A stretch of DNA of 64,000 bases from Theristus sp. LFF4_11 (GCA_030248135.1 JASANC010004056.1:1-64000), one strand, 5' to 3'. Shown: positions 38,135 to 50,261, counted from the first letter of the stretch. The notes: generated by a model not told the origin, from the sequence alone. Numbers and translations are program-made.

Positions 38135-38909
38135 GCTTGGCGTTGCGCTGGAAAGATCGTTGCATTTGTTCTGGATTTTACAAGAAACATTTGTGAGAAC
38201 TTTTGCTTTGCCAATCGAAAAATCTCTGTGATATAAAGGGCTTTCTGTGGCTTTTTTAATTTTTTTTTGTGTTTGTGACCCTTTTAGGAGTAGTGTTTGG
38301 TGCGGGATTTTTTGTTGTCACTTTTTTTGGAAAAAGAAGCAAGCATCATTGGAAAATGTTTTCAGGAACGTGGGTTCGAACCCCACTCGACGTTTCAAAA
38401 CTTTTCCATGAATCTCTCTTTGGGTTCGAAAAAAATAAAAATCTTGATTGTGTTTGTGACTTAACGTATGTTAAGTTCTGTTTTTTGGTCGCTTGCTTGA
38501 CTGAAATTCTTTATGAACAAAAAAAAAACGGTTTCGGATTTTCTGTACTCGTGTAAGTTTTTCTGTTTTTTTCGAAAGCCTCGGGCTTGCAAATGTAAAT
38601 CTGTGATGATGGCTTTTTAAATCATTTCATGGTGTTTAAAATGGTTCCTGTTACGCACTGATAAAATCTGTTCAAACTGAACGCCGGTGGTGTTTTGTGT
38701 CCGTGAATTCGGAGCGTTATAAACGGCGCGGAGCGTTACTTCGCGGTTTGTGAGATCCGTTTGGATTGTCGCTGCAACCGTGAATGCTCTCGTGTATCGT
38801 GTTTTTGCTCTCTCGGCTGTGCTCATTTCGAGGCGATCGATCGTATTGTACTCTGTTTTCTTATTATTTTGTGATTTCTCAGTTCTCGCCCTGTTCGCCT
38901 TTACGTGCC
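38135..38909. other. Gene-free stretch before the RING gene
   Basis: AT-rich. No exon supported. A lone GGGTTCGAACCCC near 38373 resembles a tRNA B-box but has no matching A-box. Confidence 0.4.
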
Positions 38910-39928
38910 ATGGCGTCCGACAGTGCAGCGCAGCAGCTGATGTGCATCATCTGCGACTGCCGCGTTGATCCGGCCGTCGCTGCCGGGCGCGATCTGTCTG
39001 CGTTGTCGCCGTGCGGGCATGTCTTCCACCGGTGCGTCACAATCCAGTCGAACTCGATTATAAATTGCGGGCAATCAACTGATTGGTTGCTTGGTGATCA
39101 CGTCGATGCGTGCTTTCTGCAGAAATGCATAGACGTGATCACGCCAACCAGTCAACTGATTGTCCATGATTTAAAAGAGTTCGTGATGTCGTACCGTACG
39201 TGTTTGTACAGCGGTTTGTACACTCTGCTTTAGGCCTGAAACTGCAGTTTGGTTCTTGTTTTCATGAAACCAAACCGCTTTCAGACATTCGTCATGCCGA
39301 ATTTAGAAAGTCCAACAGCATCCGAAAGTGGATTGTAAGTTATTATTATTTTTGTTTCCTAGGCCTTGCATCGAGCGCTGGCTCCGTCAGAGTGCCACCT
39401 GTCCGAATTGTCGTCGTCCAATCACGGAAGATCACAAGATCGACAAGCTCTACTTCGATTCAGACGCCAATCCGCTTGATTCAGAAGACGAGGTCTGCTA
39501 CGTCTTTTTCTTCTCTTTTTCGGTCTCTTGACGTAAGCCTTTGTTGATTATTCTGTTTTCAATTCACCGAAAATTGACACGGGACTCAGATCATTGGTGC
39601 TATCAGGACAGAGCGGGGCTTAGAGGCTGTCCCCTCAGTCCAGGTTCCCTTCTCGTGATGCGGGCATTGGTCCACAAAACACAGCAGCGCCCATTTGTAA
39701 CCACTGGAGTTCGTTCGAGATAATTGAACCGGCAGGGGGTTCAAGAAAAAATACGAAGTTTTTTTACAGAACGCAGGTGCTGAGCCACCGTGGTACGAGA
39801 AATACGGATTGACACTTGCGTTCGGCGGTGGCATTGCGTTGGGCGCTGCTGCCGCTGGGCTGATTGCTGCTGCGCTTGGAGGAAAAAAGAAGGAACGCAA
39901 GCAAAACGAACGCACAGGCACAAACTGA
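38910..39928 (+). CDS. Small RING-H2 protein with C-terminal membrane anchor
   Basis: Three in-phase exons: 38910-39031, 39363-39492 and 39770-39928; 136 residues. All eight zinc ligands of a RING-H2 finger are present: C12, C15, C35, H37, H40, C43, C54, C57 (MCIICDC, LSPCGHVFHRPC, ATCPNC). Exon 3 adds EPPWYEKYGLTLAFGGG and a Gly/Ala-rich helix (IALGAAAAGLIAAALGG). This is followed by a lysine-rich end (KKKERKQNER), as expected for a tail-anchored or single-pass protein. The likely role is an E3 ubiquitin ligase at a membrane. The PCxIxW..CPxCRxxI..KLYFD stretch recalls TRAIP, but the protein is far shorter. If exon 2 is read through instead of spliced, the protein ends at 39531 without the helix. 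Confidence 0.75.
39046..39185. repeat. MITE family A, copy 4 (RING-gene intron 1)
   Basis: AGTCGAACTCGATTATAAAT at the left. CAACTGATTGGTTGCTTGGT plus GATCACGTCGATGC is inverted as GCATAGACGTGATCACGCCA plus ACCAGTCAACTGATTG. Confidence 0.85.
39587..39750 (+). repeat. Dispersed repeat C, partial copy (RING-gene intron 2)
   Basis: TCAGGACAGAGCGGGGCTTA plus GAGGCTGTCCCC matches 25720-25775. The rest is diverged. Confidence 0.6.
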
Positions 39929-40754
39929 TTGCGTTGATATTGCAACCTCGCACGGCTCTTTGTGTTTCATCAGGTTCTGTCGATGCGTTTGTAAATATGT
40001 GTAACTTTCAGATATTGTAAATCCAAATCTGATAATACTGTTTTCTGCCTGCCTTTCCTGTGGTTGTGTTAAGAGACTGTTTTCTGTTGTAATAATTGCG
40101 GTACGCTTGTTTCAGTATTTCGCCATCATCCATTCACCATTGTTGTGTTCTGTCTGCCGCTCATTCATCATGCCCATTCGCGAGCGAAGCGGAGCGGAGC
40201 GGACAGCGGATGCAGGCATAATATGGCCCGTGCATCGTTCGCGCTAAAATTCGAAACTTACTGTGCCTCGAATTGTGAACATAAAAGGAGCTGAGAATTT
40301 TTTCTCCTGCACACAGGTAGATAATCCATAGGTACGCTGTGTGCACCAGAAATTTTTTCGTGGTGATCTTCTACACACGCTGTGTGCGCAAAACATGGAT
40401 TCTGAATAGGCTGTTAATTATTCTTCTAACCCCCTTTTTTTTCGACTATGTCATAAAATGTGTGCGCAGTTTCAGTGATACTTAGAAAATTCTGACTGTT
40501 TTGATAAAAACATTTTCTAGGGTAAAAATCTTTGGAATTTTCAAATTTCGCATTTATTTTTTGATCCGACGCTTCCCAAGGCTCAAAATCTAGCTATTTT
40601 GTACAAAATTACGAAAAATGCGTATTTTGAAGTGTATTTGCGATTTCTGCGCATGAAACAAACCGTTATTTGACAAATAAAAAGTTTCCGGGGTAACCAA
40701 CAGTGGAGAGTTTGAATTTGACTTTATTTTTCAAAAAAATACAGGAATAACAGC

Positions 40755-41590
40755 TAAATGACTATAATCGTGACGATTTCGGGTGAATCGGCCGTCGAAA
40801 TTGGCGAAATCGGTCCAAAAACGAAAAAAAAAGAAAAGAGTGTTTTCCAGGGTAATTCAATGCGGTGATCACGAATTTGGGGTTAGTTTTCTTACATGAG
40901 CAACTCTAGATGCCGAATCGTGACGATTTCGGGCGAATCGGCCGTGGAAATTGGCGAAATCGGTCCAGAAACGAAAAACAAGAAAAGGGTGTTTTCCAAG
41001 GTAATTCAATGCGCTGATCACGAATTTTGGGTTAGTTTTCTTATCTAAGCAACTGTAGATACTGAATCGTGACGATTTCGGGCGAATCGGCCGTGGAAAT
41101 TGCCGAAATCGGTCAAGAAACGAAAAACAAGATAAGGGTGTTTTCCAGGGTAATTCAATGCGCTGATCACGAATTTGGGGTTAGTTTTCTTATGTAAGCA
41201 ACTGTAGATACTGAATCGTGACGATTTCGGGCGAATCGGCCGTGGAAATTGGCGAAATCGGTCCAGAAACGAAAAACAAGATAAGGGTGTTTTCCAGGGT
41301 AATTCAATGCGCTGATCACGGATTTTGGGTTAGTTTTCTTATGTGAACAACTCTAGATACCGAATCGTGACGATTTCGAGCGAATCGGCCGTGGAATTTA
41401 GCGAAACCGGTCCAGAAATGAAAAACAAGAAAACGGTGTTTTCCATGGTAATTCATTGCGCCAATCACGGCTTTTGGGTCAGTTTTCTTGTGTAAGCAAT
41501 TCTAGGTACTGAATCGTGACGATTTTGGGCGAATCGGCCATAGAAATAGCATAGGCGAAATCGGCCTAAAAACAAAAAATGAAAAACCTG
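40755..41590 (+). repeat. 149-bp satellite, array 2 (about 5-6 units)
   Basis: ATTCAATGCG (or ATTCATTGCG) anchors at 40855, 41004, 41153, 41302 and 41451, exactly 149 bp apart. Same monomer as array 1, and also followed by the GGGGCTTATGTAAAAGTCAG junction and element D. Confidence 0.95.
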
Positions 41591-41802
41591 AGTCGAATTG
41601 TGATTTTGGTCCGACCTTCGGGGCTTATGTAAAAGTCAGAATATTATCTAAAAATGCGGGAGACGCATATAAAAGGAGGAATATGGCCTTGTGTAAGCAG
41701 TGAAAGACTTGGCTCGACAACGCTTTTCAAGTCTCTGATGTGGTACACACGGATACAAGTACATAAGAGTCATATTTTTGCGCCGCGTTTGTTTGTTTGT
41801 TT

Positions 41803-42040
41803 TTTTGAAGCACGCCCCCCCCCCCCCACCGATTCCGGAAACCCGAAGGTACCAAACTCCGGTGGGATTGGGGAATGGACGGCTCACCATCCCGTGAAAC
41901 CAATACCCTCGCCACGTGAGGGGGACAGCTTCTAAGCCCCGCTCTGTCCTGGGGGCACCAGTGATCTTAGCCCGATTTCGGTTTCGGTGGCCTGCGGTCG
42001 CTATATCTCCGGAGGGCAGCGAATCCGAAACTTTCGTTTT
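41803..42040 (-). repeat. Dispersed repeat C, inverted copy
   Basis: Inverse of 25645-25885: GAAGCACGCCCC, CGGAAACCCGAAGGTACCAA, CTAAGCCCCGCTCTGTCCTG and GGGCAGCGAATCCGAAACTT. Confidence 0.85.
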
Positions 42041-42306
42041 TGTTTTGCTGAAAAGCGTAAAACTTTCAAGTTATTTTTAAATTGTCCTCTTCGATTTAAT
42101 CTAAAATCACGCCATGTGCGAAATTCTGTAAATTCTGTGCAAAAACAGAAAAATCAGAGATTGCAAAACATTGTTGCATGTAGCTTTTTCGTTGTTGTTA
42201 ACGTACGCACCGCTGTGTACACACCAGCACCAGTGACAAAAAGGAGTTGTCTTCCGTTGATTTTCACCTTTTTACAGGTGTCAACTTCAAACTTGTTACT
42301 AGTGTG

Positions 42307-43832
42307 TAGGGATGGATCCGGCAAATCTGCCGGAATCCGGGCCGGATCCGGCAAAAGCCCATTCCGGCCGGGCCGGATCCGGCCAAAATTGCCGGAATCC
42401 GGACCGGAATGGCCTTTTTATGTCGAAAAAACATCTACGCACATTTCGTCGTTTCTTCATCACATTTTCAGCATAAAACAGCACAGACACAGAAACAAAG
42501 TCAGCAAGACACAACACGTGAACCAACCAAAAATTACAACAACAACAATTGACAAAATTCACATCGCATAGGGATAATCAAGTGCTGGCAACACTCCATT
42601 CAGAAACATGACCTTTTCGGCGTTCTGAGTTCACAGACGAGATCGGCTGTACACAAACACCTGCCTGGCTTCAGAGAACATTCGTTCGCTTGCCACGCTT
42701 GTTGGTAGCGGTTACAGGTATCTGAGCGCGATTGTCGATAGTTTGGGGTATTTAGACGAGTTCAGCCGCCAAAAGTCTAGCATTAGATCACTTTTGTCCC
42801 GTTCGTCGATAAAATCATCCGACTCGTACATATTCATTTCGCCGCGCAGTTCGTCATCAAGACTGGATTCGCCTGACGGGTTGCGCGGTCGCGCAGCGTG
42901 AAACTCGATGCCTCCGTAGAGGCCAGTCGATGTCTTTTTTGGTTCAGGCTCGCGTTCACTTTCGTCATCGTCGTTGTTCGCGATCTCGGATGTATCGTCG
43001 CAGTTTGTGGGCGTCTCCGGTCGTTTCAAGATTTTCTTTACAATGTGAAGTAGTTCACAACGAATCGCGCCTTCATTTTCGAAGACGACTGCAGTATTCT
43101 TGAATCGCGGATCAACGTACGTGGCCATGATGTTGGATTCGTTGTGGAAAAGCGCACGGAAGCGTGTGTCGATGCTGGTCAGCAGCGTTTTTTTCGGTCG
43201 TGCCAATGCCACTCGCATCGACTTGTTCGATGCGCTGCTTCAATGTGCAAACGGCGGGCAACACCATTGAAATGGATTCGTCGTCTCGTGGATTCGTCGT
43301 TGGGGGGGGGGGGTTATCGGGTTTTAGGGGATCACGGCACCCCCGCACACCCACGGTAACACACGTCGCTAAAATCGCTGGTGTTCTGGGGCTCACAAAA
43401 AAGCAACTGTTTGACAGCTAACTGAATATGACCAACGAAGATGGCTGATTTCAAAAAAAACCTATTGTTCATCAACAACGTCGGCCAAAAGCTGGCAGCC
43501 ACGTTTTTTAAAGTGGACGATGCTGCACATACGTTTACCACTCAAGACAGAAGCAGTGAACCATTTACCATTGAACAGAACACTAAACTAAAGAAACGCT
43601 CACTGATCACATGTCAAATGCACAACAACAAAACCAACCAAGCACCGAAACAAATTTGTCAAACCATTGAACAGCTCTGAAACAGAGGAATCAACTGGTT
43701 AATTCGCGGGTTTCGGCCATTCCGGCCGGATCCGGCCGGATCCGGCAAAATTGCGCCGGAATCCGGACCGGATCCGGATCCAATTTTAGGCGCCGGAATC
43801 CGGAATCCGGACCGGAACCGGCTCCATCCCTA
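42307..43832 (-). mobile_element. hAT transposon, decayed, with 8-bp target duplication
   Basis: Ends TAGGGATGGATCCGG and, inverted, CCGGCTCCATCCCTA. Flanks CTAGTGTG at 42299-42306 and 43833-43840 form a perfect 8-bp target duplication. The subterminal DNA is packed with GGATCCGG/CCGGAATCCGG motifs. On the minus strand, remains of a hAT/ZBED transposase C-terminus are seen at 42640-43300: MVLPAVCTLKQRIEQ, ATYVDPRFKN, DFWRLNSSKYPKLSTIALRYL and PTSVASERMFSEA. A frameshift lies near 43215, and a TAA separates the last two blocks. It is inactive and probably cannot move on its own. Confidence 0.92.
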
Positions 43833-44725
43833 CTAGTGTGGCAGGATAAACCGTCTGTCCCGTGAGTCATTGCCTTTGCCACAGGAGACCTTGCGTTCCG
43901 CAATGCTTCTGCGATACAATTTGTCCTGGACAAACCAGTGTCAGCGAGCTAAAGTCTGATTGTTATTTTAGTAGTTTTAGTGGTCGCTAAATGCCCGAAA
44001 TCCGCAAATGTGAAAGTTTCATTTGTCTACAATACAAAGTACGAGGGTTGCCATGTGCAACCGAAATCATAAATAAACGGCGCAAAAATATGGCTCTTAT
44101 GTACTTGTATCCGTGTGTACCACATCAGAGACTTGAAAAGCGTTGTCGAGCCAAGTCTTTCACTGCTTACACAAGGCCATATTCCACCTTTTATATGCGT
44201 CTCCCGCATTTTTAGATAATTCAGATATGGATTGTGTGCCATGCCTTTGCATCTTGTTGGTTTTTGAAAAAGATGGTGTTTTTCTATTTTTTGTCCGTCA
44301 CAGAAATTACCGAATATGCGATTTTTGCGTTTTAGCGGAGGAGTAAAAATGGAAAACTGTACCCAAAAAAATTCAACGCGCATTTGACAATAAAATGCGT
44401 TATGTCATGCGCACATTGAAGTTCACTTCTGTTTGACTGATTCAACTTCGTTGATTTCCAATTTATTTTTTAATTCACCCGCTAGTTCCAATGAAACGTC
44501 AACCAGCATTATAATAATGAACGTGCTGACTCGGGAAATACAAAATCAACACAACTTCGTAAACACGTTTTCAAAAGTCTCCACAACAACAAAAAAACAT
44601 AATTTAGCGATCGATCACCGAGTCAGAAAAGAGCATGATAATCACGACGATTAAGACATACGGAGAAACACTCGACGTTTTGCTCGAATCAGAAAGAAAA
44701 CGCAAATAATAGTAAAACGTTACTG

Positions 44726-44886
44726 CAGTCGAACTCGAAATTACATGCAATCAGCTGATTAATTGGTGACCACGTAATGCACTTCTGTAAACTGCACCTC
44801 CACAGCAATGCCTGCACCGACAGCATGCATCACGTGGTCACCACCAACCAATCCGCGAATTGCCTATAATTTCGAGTTCGACCGTG
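44726..44886. repeat. MITE family A, copy 5 (just downstream of CSN1 stop)
   Basis: Ends CAGTCGAACTCGAAATTACA and ATAATTTCGAGTTCGACCGTG. Inner halves GGTGACCACGTAATGC and GCATCACGTGGTCACC. The right end is only about 16 bp from the CSN1 stop codon, so it probably forms most of the CSN1 3' untranslated region. Confidence 0.9.
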
Positions 44887-44902
44887 ACACTGCAAAGCGG
44901 TG

Positions 44903-47900
44903 CTATTGCTGCGAGGAGTCGTCGCTGTCGTTTGGACTTGGCTCGCCCTCGTCCGATGCGTGCTGCAGCACTCCGTCCGCCAGCGTAGCGCCCGCAGCAG
45001 CCCCGGGCGCAGCAGGCACCGACGCGACAGGCGGTTGGGAGCCGCCACGCGGCACGCGCACGTGCAACTGCAACGGGACAGGCAGTGTGCTTGTGTCGTG
45101 GTGAGCTCGCGGCAAACGGCATTTCACTTGACGGCACTCAAGCTTGTCTTTGTTGGTGGAAACAAAAACACACGGCAATGTTGCACAGTCGCACCAGCGC
45201 GCCGATCGGCGTGTGCGTGCGTGCCATCGGGTCGCGCCGAACAAACGGCACATCGCGTCATTTCATTTTATGTCGTGAATCGCGAACCGCATGAACATCG
45301 GCATCGCATTATCGGCATTACTACCGTATTACCTCTAATAAACCCCCATGGGGGTTTATTTCTTCAGCGACTTCTGGGGGTGGGGGTTTATTTTTGGGGG
45401 GGGTTTAATTTTGGGGGGTTTAATAGAGGTAATACGGTATCTATTTCCATATCACATGCAACTCGCTGATTGGCTGGTGTGGGCGAGCGCACGTGACGCA
45501 TGCATGGCCGTGGAGGCGCAGTTTCAACAGCACAGAATGCATGCACCACATGCTGACCATGCAATCAGTGAGTTGCGTATATGGCCTGTCCGCTTGCACG
45601 CTGCATTGCGCTTGCGCAGCAGCTCGCCCACAACGCCCGGTGTGCAACCAGCCAACCTTGACGCGTTGCACGGCCGCTCGCAGGATGACGGCGTGTGCGT
45701 GCTGCTGCATCGCGTTCGCCGCCGCCACCGCACGCTCGTACGCGCTCGCTCGCTCGTCCACGTCCTTCGCGTAGAGCAACTTCGCGCGACTGTCGATTCG
45801 CGCCTGAACACCAACACAAATCGACGTAGATTGCTGCTGAAAGCCGATCAGTGCGCTCTATCTCAATTCAAATGTATGCAGTCGCGCTAAATTATCCTAA
45901 TTCAAATGCATACAGTCCGCCAAAACACCATTTTTTCATTTTGTGTAAACCGGACTCCGCCTCTAAAGCGATGCCTGTCTCGCAAGCAACCAATCACTAA
46001 TGGTATATTAACTGTACAATGAAATCAGAATGACGCCTTGGACGCTGCAGAAAAGTTTGTTCGACGGAACTGATTTGCTTTCGCCCATTAGACTCGAAAA
46101 TGACACATCAAACAGACGATCACATCACTCGCACACACTAAATAATCTGCTGCTGTCGACTTTTGCCTTTAAAAGTAACGACGAACCTTGATTTCACCAT
46201 CTAATATCAGTTTCGTCAGTTCATCCTCGAGCGCCGCGACGGTCGTATTGAACGAGACGGCCATTTTGTTCATGTCCGCTGAGAGGTACGGCGAGAAGTA
46301 CTGCACAAGACCTGCAACGCAACAACAATGACACATGGGGGTGGGAAAAGCAAACACACGCACAGTCGCACTCGGAAATTGTGGGCAATCCGCTGATTGG
46401 TTGGTGATCACGTGCATGCTGCGTGCGCTGTGTGCAGGCGCATTGCTGTGGAATCTGTCGTGCACAGAAACAGAAAGCACACCAACCAACCAATCGGCTG
46501 ATTGCCCAAGAACAGCCAAAAAAGCAACCGTGCTGCAACTTACCTCGTTTGCGGATCATATTATAGAGCGCAGGCACGTGTTTGGCGAGATAAAGATCAA
46601 GCAGCAAGTTCGGTTTCATGTCGTCCAACAGCCGCAGACAGGCGCGGTATTCGCTGGCGTTGAAACGCCTCAGCATGTCGTTCAGTTGCGGCTCCAGCTC
46701 GAGGAACTGCAAGTGGTGCAAATCAAAGTTGCGATTGTTGTTTTCGTTTGTCAAAAAACACACGAAACCAAGAACGCTATTGTTGTTGCACGGATGACGA
46801 GAATGCCGTCTGCGGCAACGAACAACACCAAACCAGCACAAGGGACCAGTTTCATGAAACTTAGCAGTCCAATAGTGCTACATCAGAGAGCGGTTGATCA
46901 AAATTCATGAAAGAACACATTTTCCAGTTTCCTTCCTCGTTGACACTGGTAAATCAGTTTTGCGTGAAAAAAACTGGAATTGCAATGGCTCATGATTTCA
47001 TTAAGGCGCTCAGTGATGCAGCACTGCCGGACAGGACTATTTACTAAGCTTTCAAAAAAAACAGTTGTTGTCGTTCGTGACAGCAGCAGACCTGCTTGAA
47101 CGCAGTGTTTGCGATGACCAGCTTCTGCAGCTCCGCACGATCGAACGACGCCAACGCGCACAGCGAGCCGTAGACGGCGAGGTCGCGCGCGGGCAGCACG
47201 TCCGCGTAGTCCAGGCAGTCGAATGTCACCTGCGATCGAGAATGCAACCAATCACGGCACGGCTCTGCTGCGGCAGAATCAAACCTGCTGCCTCGATCGA
47301 CAACCGACGAAGGTGCTTTCAGTGCTTTTTGAGTTTCTCGATTTCCAACCTGAAGAAAATGTTTCGCCGCGTGTTTGTATCGTTTCACAGCCATGTCGGC
47401 GAGGCCGGCAGCAGCGTGCAGCTTTGCGACCGCCTGATTACGGTGGTTGGTGGTGTCCTTCGAAGAGGACGTGCTGCTGGACATTGTCTCAATGGTGCCT
47501 GCAAAACAGAACAACTACGGCTTTCAGTCGTACAATCGCATTCGAACTCTGAATTATAGGCTATCAGCTGATTGCCTGGTGATCACGTGATGCATATGCG
47601 TTCTGTGCAGGACAGACTCCGCCCCCCACAGCAGTGCCTGCACAGAAAGCATGGATCACATGATCACCAGCCAATCAGCCACCAGCCACATGATTCCCTA
47701 TCTCTATAAAGTTCGACCGTGTAAACTTCTGAAGATGCCCACCTTCGGCGCGACTAACGTAGCTCGTGACCAGCGACCAATTCTGGAGGTACACGCTGAC
47801 GCGGATCACGTTGAAGCACATCTGCAAACAAAATAAATGCAAACAAACTCAAGAAAACAACAAAACAGACGTGCAAAAAAGCCGCAACACAGCCGCACAC

Positions 47901-49736
47901 ACAGCACCTGCAGCGCGTGCTTGGCGTTGGTGCAGTAGTCACGTGACCTGCTGAAGCACTTCAGCGCGTCCTGCAGATTGCCCATCTCAAGGTAGTGCTC
48001 GCCTAGTTCATCCTGTGTGTGTGAGCTTTGGTGAGAAAACAATCAGATCAGTTAGCAATGCGATCACACCGACACCGGATGGGTCTACCTGGCCACGTCT
48101 GATGCTCTCCTTGATGCTGTTTGACTTGTGATGCTTCAGATCTTGATCGAGTTTATCCAATTTCAGTTGACCTCGTTTCGTAGTCGACTCAATCTGCAAG
48201 TGTAAACGCGAAGGCTCAGCGCTGGCCGTTTATATAACTGTCGTGGATCATGCAAGCTTGCCTGTCCCTGCCACCAACAGCACCATCACCGCTCGTGGCC
48301 TAGGTGGTAGCGCGTTAGACTCGTTGTCTGTGCGTTCGGGGGATCGAGCCCCGCCGGGGGTGTGTGTATAGGCACTTAATGGCACCCTACTCGACGGCGT
48401 TCTGCACGCTTCTCTTGGTTAGCCGTTGCTAACATAAAAACCTCGCCTAAACTCGCAACACCAACCAAGCAACGAACATACCCACTGCTTGTCGAGCACC
48501 AGCGCGTTCGTGGCGTCACTGTTGCCGACGATGTCTGGCCTCTGCAGTTGCTGCTGTGCGCTCGACGGACCACTGCCGTCGGCCGATGACGCCAATGTGA
48601 GCTCCTGCAGACTCTGCATGGCACGCTGGTACAGACTGACGTCATACGTTTTCGCCTGCAAATAACAGACAACACTGTTTTGTTTAATCAATTCTTGATT
48701 TGTACCTTCTTCTCGTTTTTACTAAAAATTTAACGTTACAAAAAACGACCACCAAGCCAATCTGCCAATCGCTTGAGTTTGTTGAAGTTACCTTACCGAC
48801 CATATCATGTTGATTGTTGGCAATTGCTCATCTCCAAAATCAGCAATACTTTGTGATAGAAACGATTGTTAGGATGGAAAGAGTAATAAAATTGATTTGA
48901 AGAAGGTCCCTGCTGTTCCTACCTCAGTACTTAAGCTACTTACCTAATTGTGTTTCGGATTTAAAATGAACAAAACGCCACGCTAAAATTTTGACATTTT
49001 TAGCTGAAACTACTCTGCTAACGACTGAGCAGCCGAATGAAGCATGAACTCCGTCGAATGCACCATGCATGCCATGCACCACACCAACCTGCACGTGTTT
49101 CACAATGAGCCACAAGGCATCCATGCGCAGTGCGGCACAATGATCGGCTATGTACTCCAACCGCTGCAGCTTTGCATGCCCGGCGTACTGCATTGCGTAC
49201 TGCTCCAGGTCTACAAACGCAGCACAAACGTTCGTTTGTCATGCAAAGACCAAAATTACGGCGTGTTCATGTCACTTTTTTAACAACTCGAACGCAACGC
49301 AACGCAATCCGTTGCACAGTTTTCTGGCCTTTGGCAACACTTGCCGTTTCTCGACCAATAGTCCGGAAAAGTTCTTCTCATTCGAGTGAAACCACACCGT
49401 GATAGAACCCGATTCTTTCTTCAACTCAAAAGTGAAAACCAATATGACGCAGTATTTTATGCCATGGGCACGACGATTAGTTCGAAAACCTTGGAAACCC
49501 CCAAAAACTAAATGATTTTAGTGACCAATAGAGGCATGTTCCACTTGATGACGATCGCCGGCGACGTCCTGTCGCATTTCATCGGCACCAATTTGGGGTT
49601 GGGGCGCGTGTGGCGCCTGCTGGTTTTCGTTGGCAGCACCCGCGGCGGCGGCGTCGTTTCCCATTTCCATTGGCTCCAACGGATACGGAATATGTGCGGC
49701 CATTGCTAACTGATTCAACGATGGACCGACGGGCAT
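44903..49736 (-). CDS. GPS1: COP9 signalosome complex subunit 1
   Basis: Twelve in-phase exons: 49526-49736, 49089-49210, 48482-48655, 48089-48193, 47908-48012, 47743-47821, 47350-47498, 47092-47229, 46544-46706, 46187-46311, 45657-45803 and 44903-45067; 560 residues. Landmarks match CSN1 in order: [116 protein letters not shown], then the PCI part [20 protein letters not shown] and [15 protein letters not shown], and [13 protein letters not shown]1 is a PCI-domain core subunit of the complex that removes NEDD8 from cullin-RING ligases. The Ser/Ala/acidic C-tail is longer than usual. The frame is open upstream to an acceptor at 49786, so an additional 5' exon is possible. Confidence 0.95.
45322..45439. 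repeat. 118-bp MITE with TACCGTATTACCTC ends
   Basis: Left TACCGTATTACCTCTAATAA plus ACCCCC; right GGGGGTTTAATAGAGGTAAT plus ACGGTA. The ends start and finish in TA, suggesting a TA target duplication (Tc1/mariner type). Lies in CSN1 intron 11 beside MITE copy 6. Confidence 0.8.
45448..45590. repeat. MITE family A, copy 6 (CSN1 intron 11)
   Basis: CATGCAACTCGCTGATTGGC plus TGGTG at the left; GACCATGCAATCAGTGAGTT plus GCG at the right. The core GGCCGTGGAGGCGCAG lies between GCATGCATGG and GCATGCACC. Confidence 0.75.
46366..46512. repeat. MITE family A, copy 7 (CSN1 intron 9)
   Basis: GGCAATCCGCTGATTGGTTG plus GTGATCACGTGCATG at the left; CCAACCAACCAATCGGCTGA plus TTGCC at the right. Confidence 0.85.
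47527..47725. repeat. MITE family A, copy 8 (CSN1 intron 6)
   Basis: TTCGAACTCTGAATTATAGG, GGTGATCACGTGATGCATAT, core GGACAGACTCCGCCCCCCAC, then GCATGGATCACATGATCACC and TCTCTATAAAGTTCGACCGT. Confidence 0.9.
48293..48453 (+). repeat. tRNA-derived SINE, copy 3 (CSN1 intron 3)
   Basis: GTGGCCTAGGTGGTAGCGCG plus TTAGAC (A-box) and GGGGATCGAGCCCCGCC (B-box). Then TAGGCACTTAATGGC, GACGGCGTTCTGCACGC and AACCTCGCCTAAAC. Confidence 0.85.
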
Positions 49737-49786
49737 TGCCCCACTGAACGTGTTTTCATCAAAACCACCAAAATCTTCAAAAAACT

Positions 49787-50261
49787 CTGTAATAAATTAA
49801 ATCCGCCCGCAATATTTTATTGATGAACAAATCTAGGGTTGTTTGTTACTTGTTAAATAAAAATCAAAATTAAACCTGAAATCAAACCAACCAAACCAAA
49901 ACCAAAACCGAAAAACAAAAATGCCGATTATTTTAAATTCGAAAAAATTTCCCCCACTCTAGTCCAGTCCAACTCCAACATGCTCTGAAAGCCTCGTTTT
50001 TGACACAAATTTTCAAAAAGTCACCAAATTTTTTTTCGACATTACCTTGCAAAATTGTCAGAAGTCGATTAGACAGTTTTACACCTTTACCGATTGATTT
50101 TAAGCTTGAACAACTTTTAGAGTGAAGATTTTGAGCGTCGCAAAGCTTGGCTTGACATTTCAAGCCGGTGAGCTTTCTTTCACTTGAGTTGGGGTGGGGT
50201 CGGCGGGGTTGGTTTGCCCACTTTATTCAAAAAGCATGAAATAAAACTTCCGTCGCGTCCG
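49787..50261. other. CSN1 upstream region
   Basis: AT-rich. Should contain the CSN1 promoter and possibly a first exon joining the acceptor at 49786. A 76-codon minus-strand frame (49933-50163) lacks any recognised domain. Confidence 0.35.

Larger units (their letters stand above)
41643..44220. mobile_element. Inverted-repeat element D, copy 2, with two nested insertions
   Basis: Same 135-bp terminal repeats as 34013-35055, at 41643 and, inverted, ending at 44220. The interior matches copy 1 in inverse orientation (CATTGCCTTTGCCAC, GTTTCATTTGTCTACAATAC). It is interrupted by repeat C (41803-42040) and a hAT element (42307-43832). Confidence 0.85.

Noticed and set aside
42000..44660. Other plus-strand frames in the hAT/element D region
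   Set aside because: Opposite to the transposase remains and made of GGATCCGG repeats or AT-rich filler.
48293..48370. Functional tRNA gene
   Set aside because: The same head and body recur at three other sites, so it is a SINE. The acceptor stem does not close.
49933..50163. 76-codon minus-strand frame near CSN1
   Set aside because: Looks fairly balanced but has no known domain and no phase link to the CSN1 exon; not enough to call.
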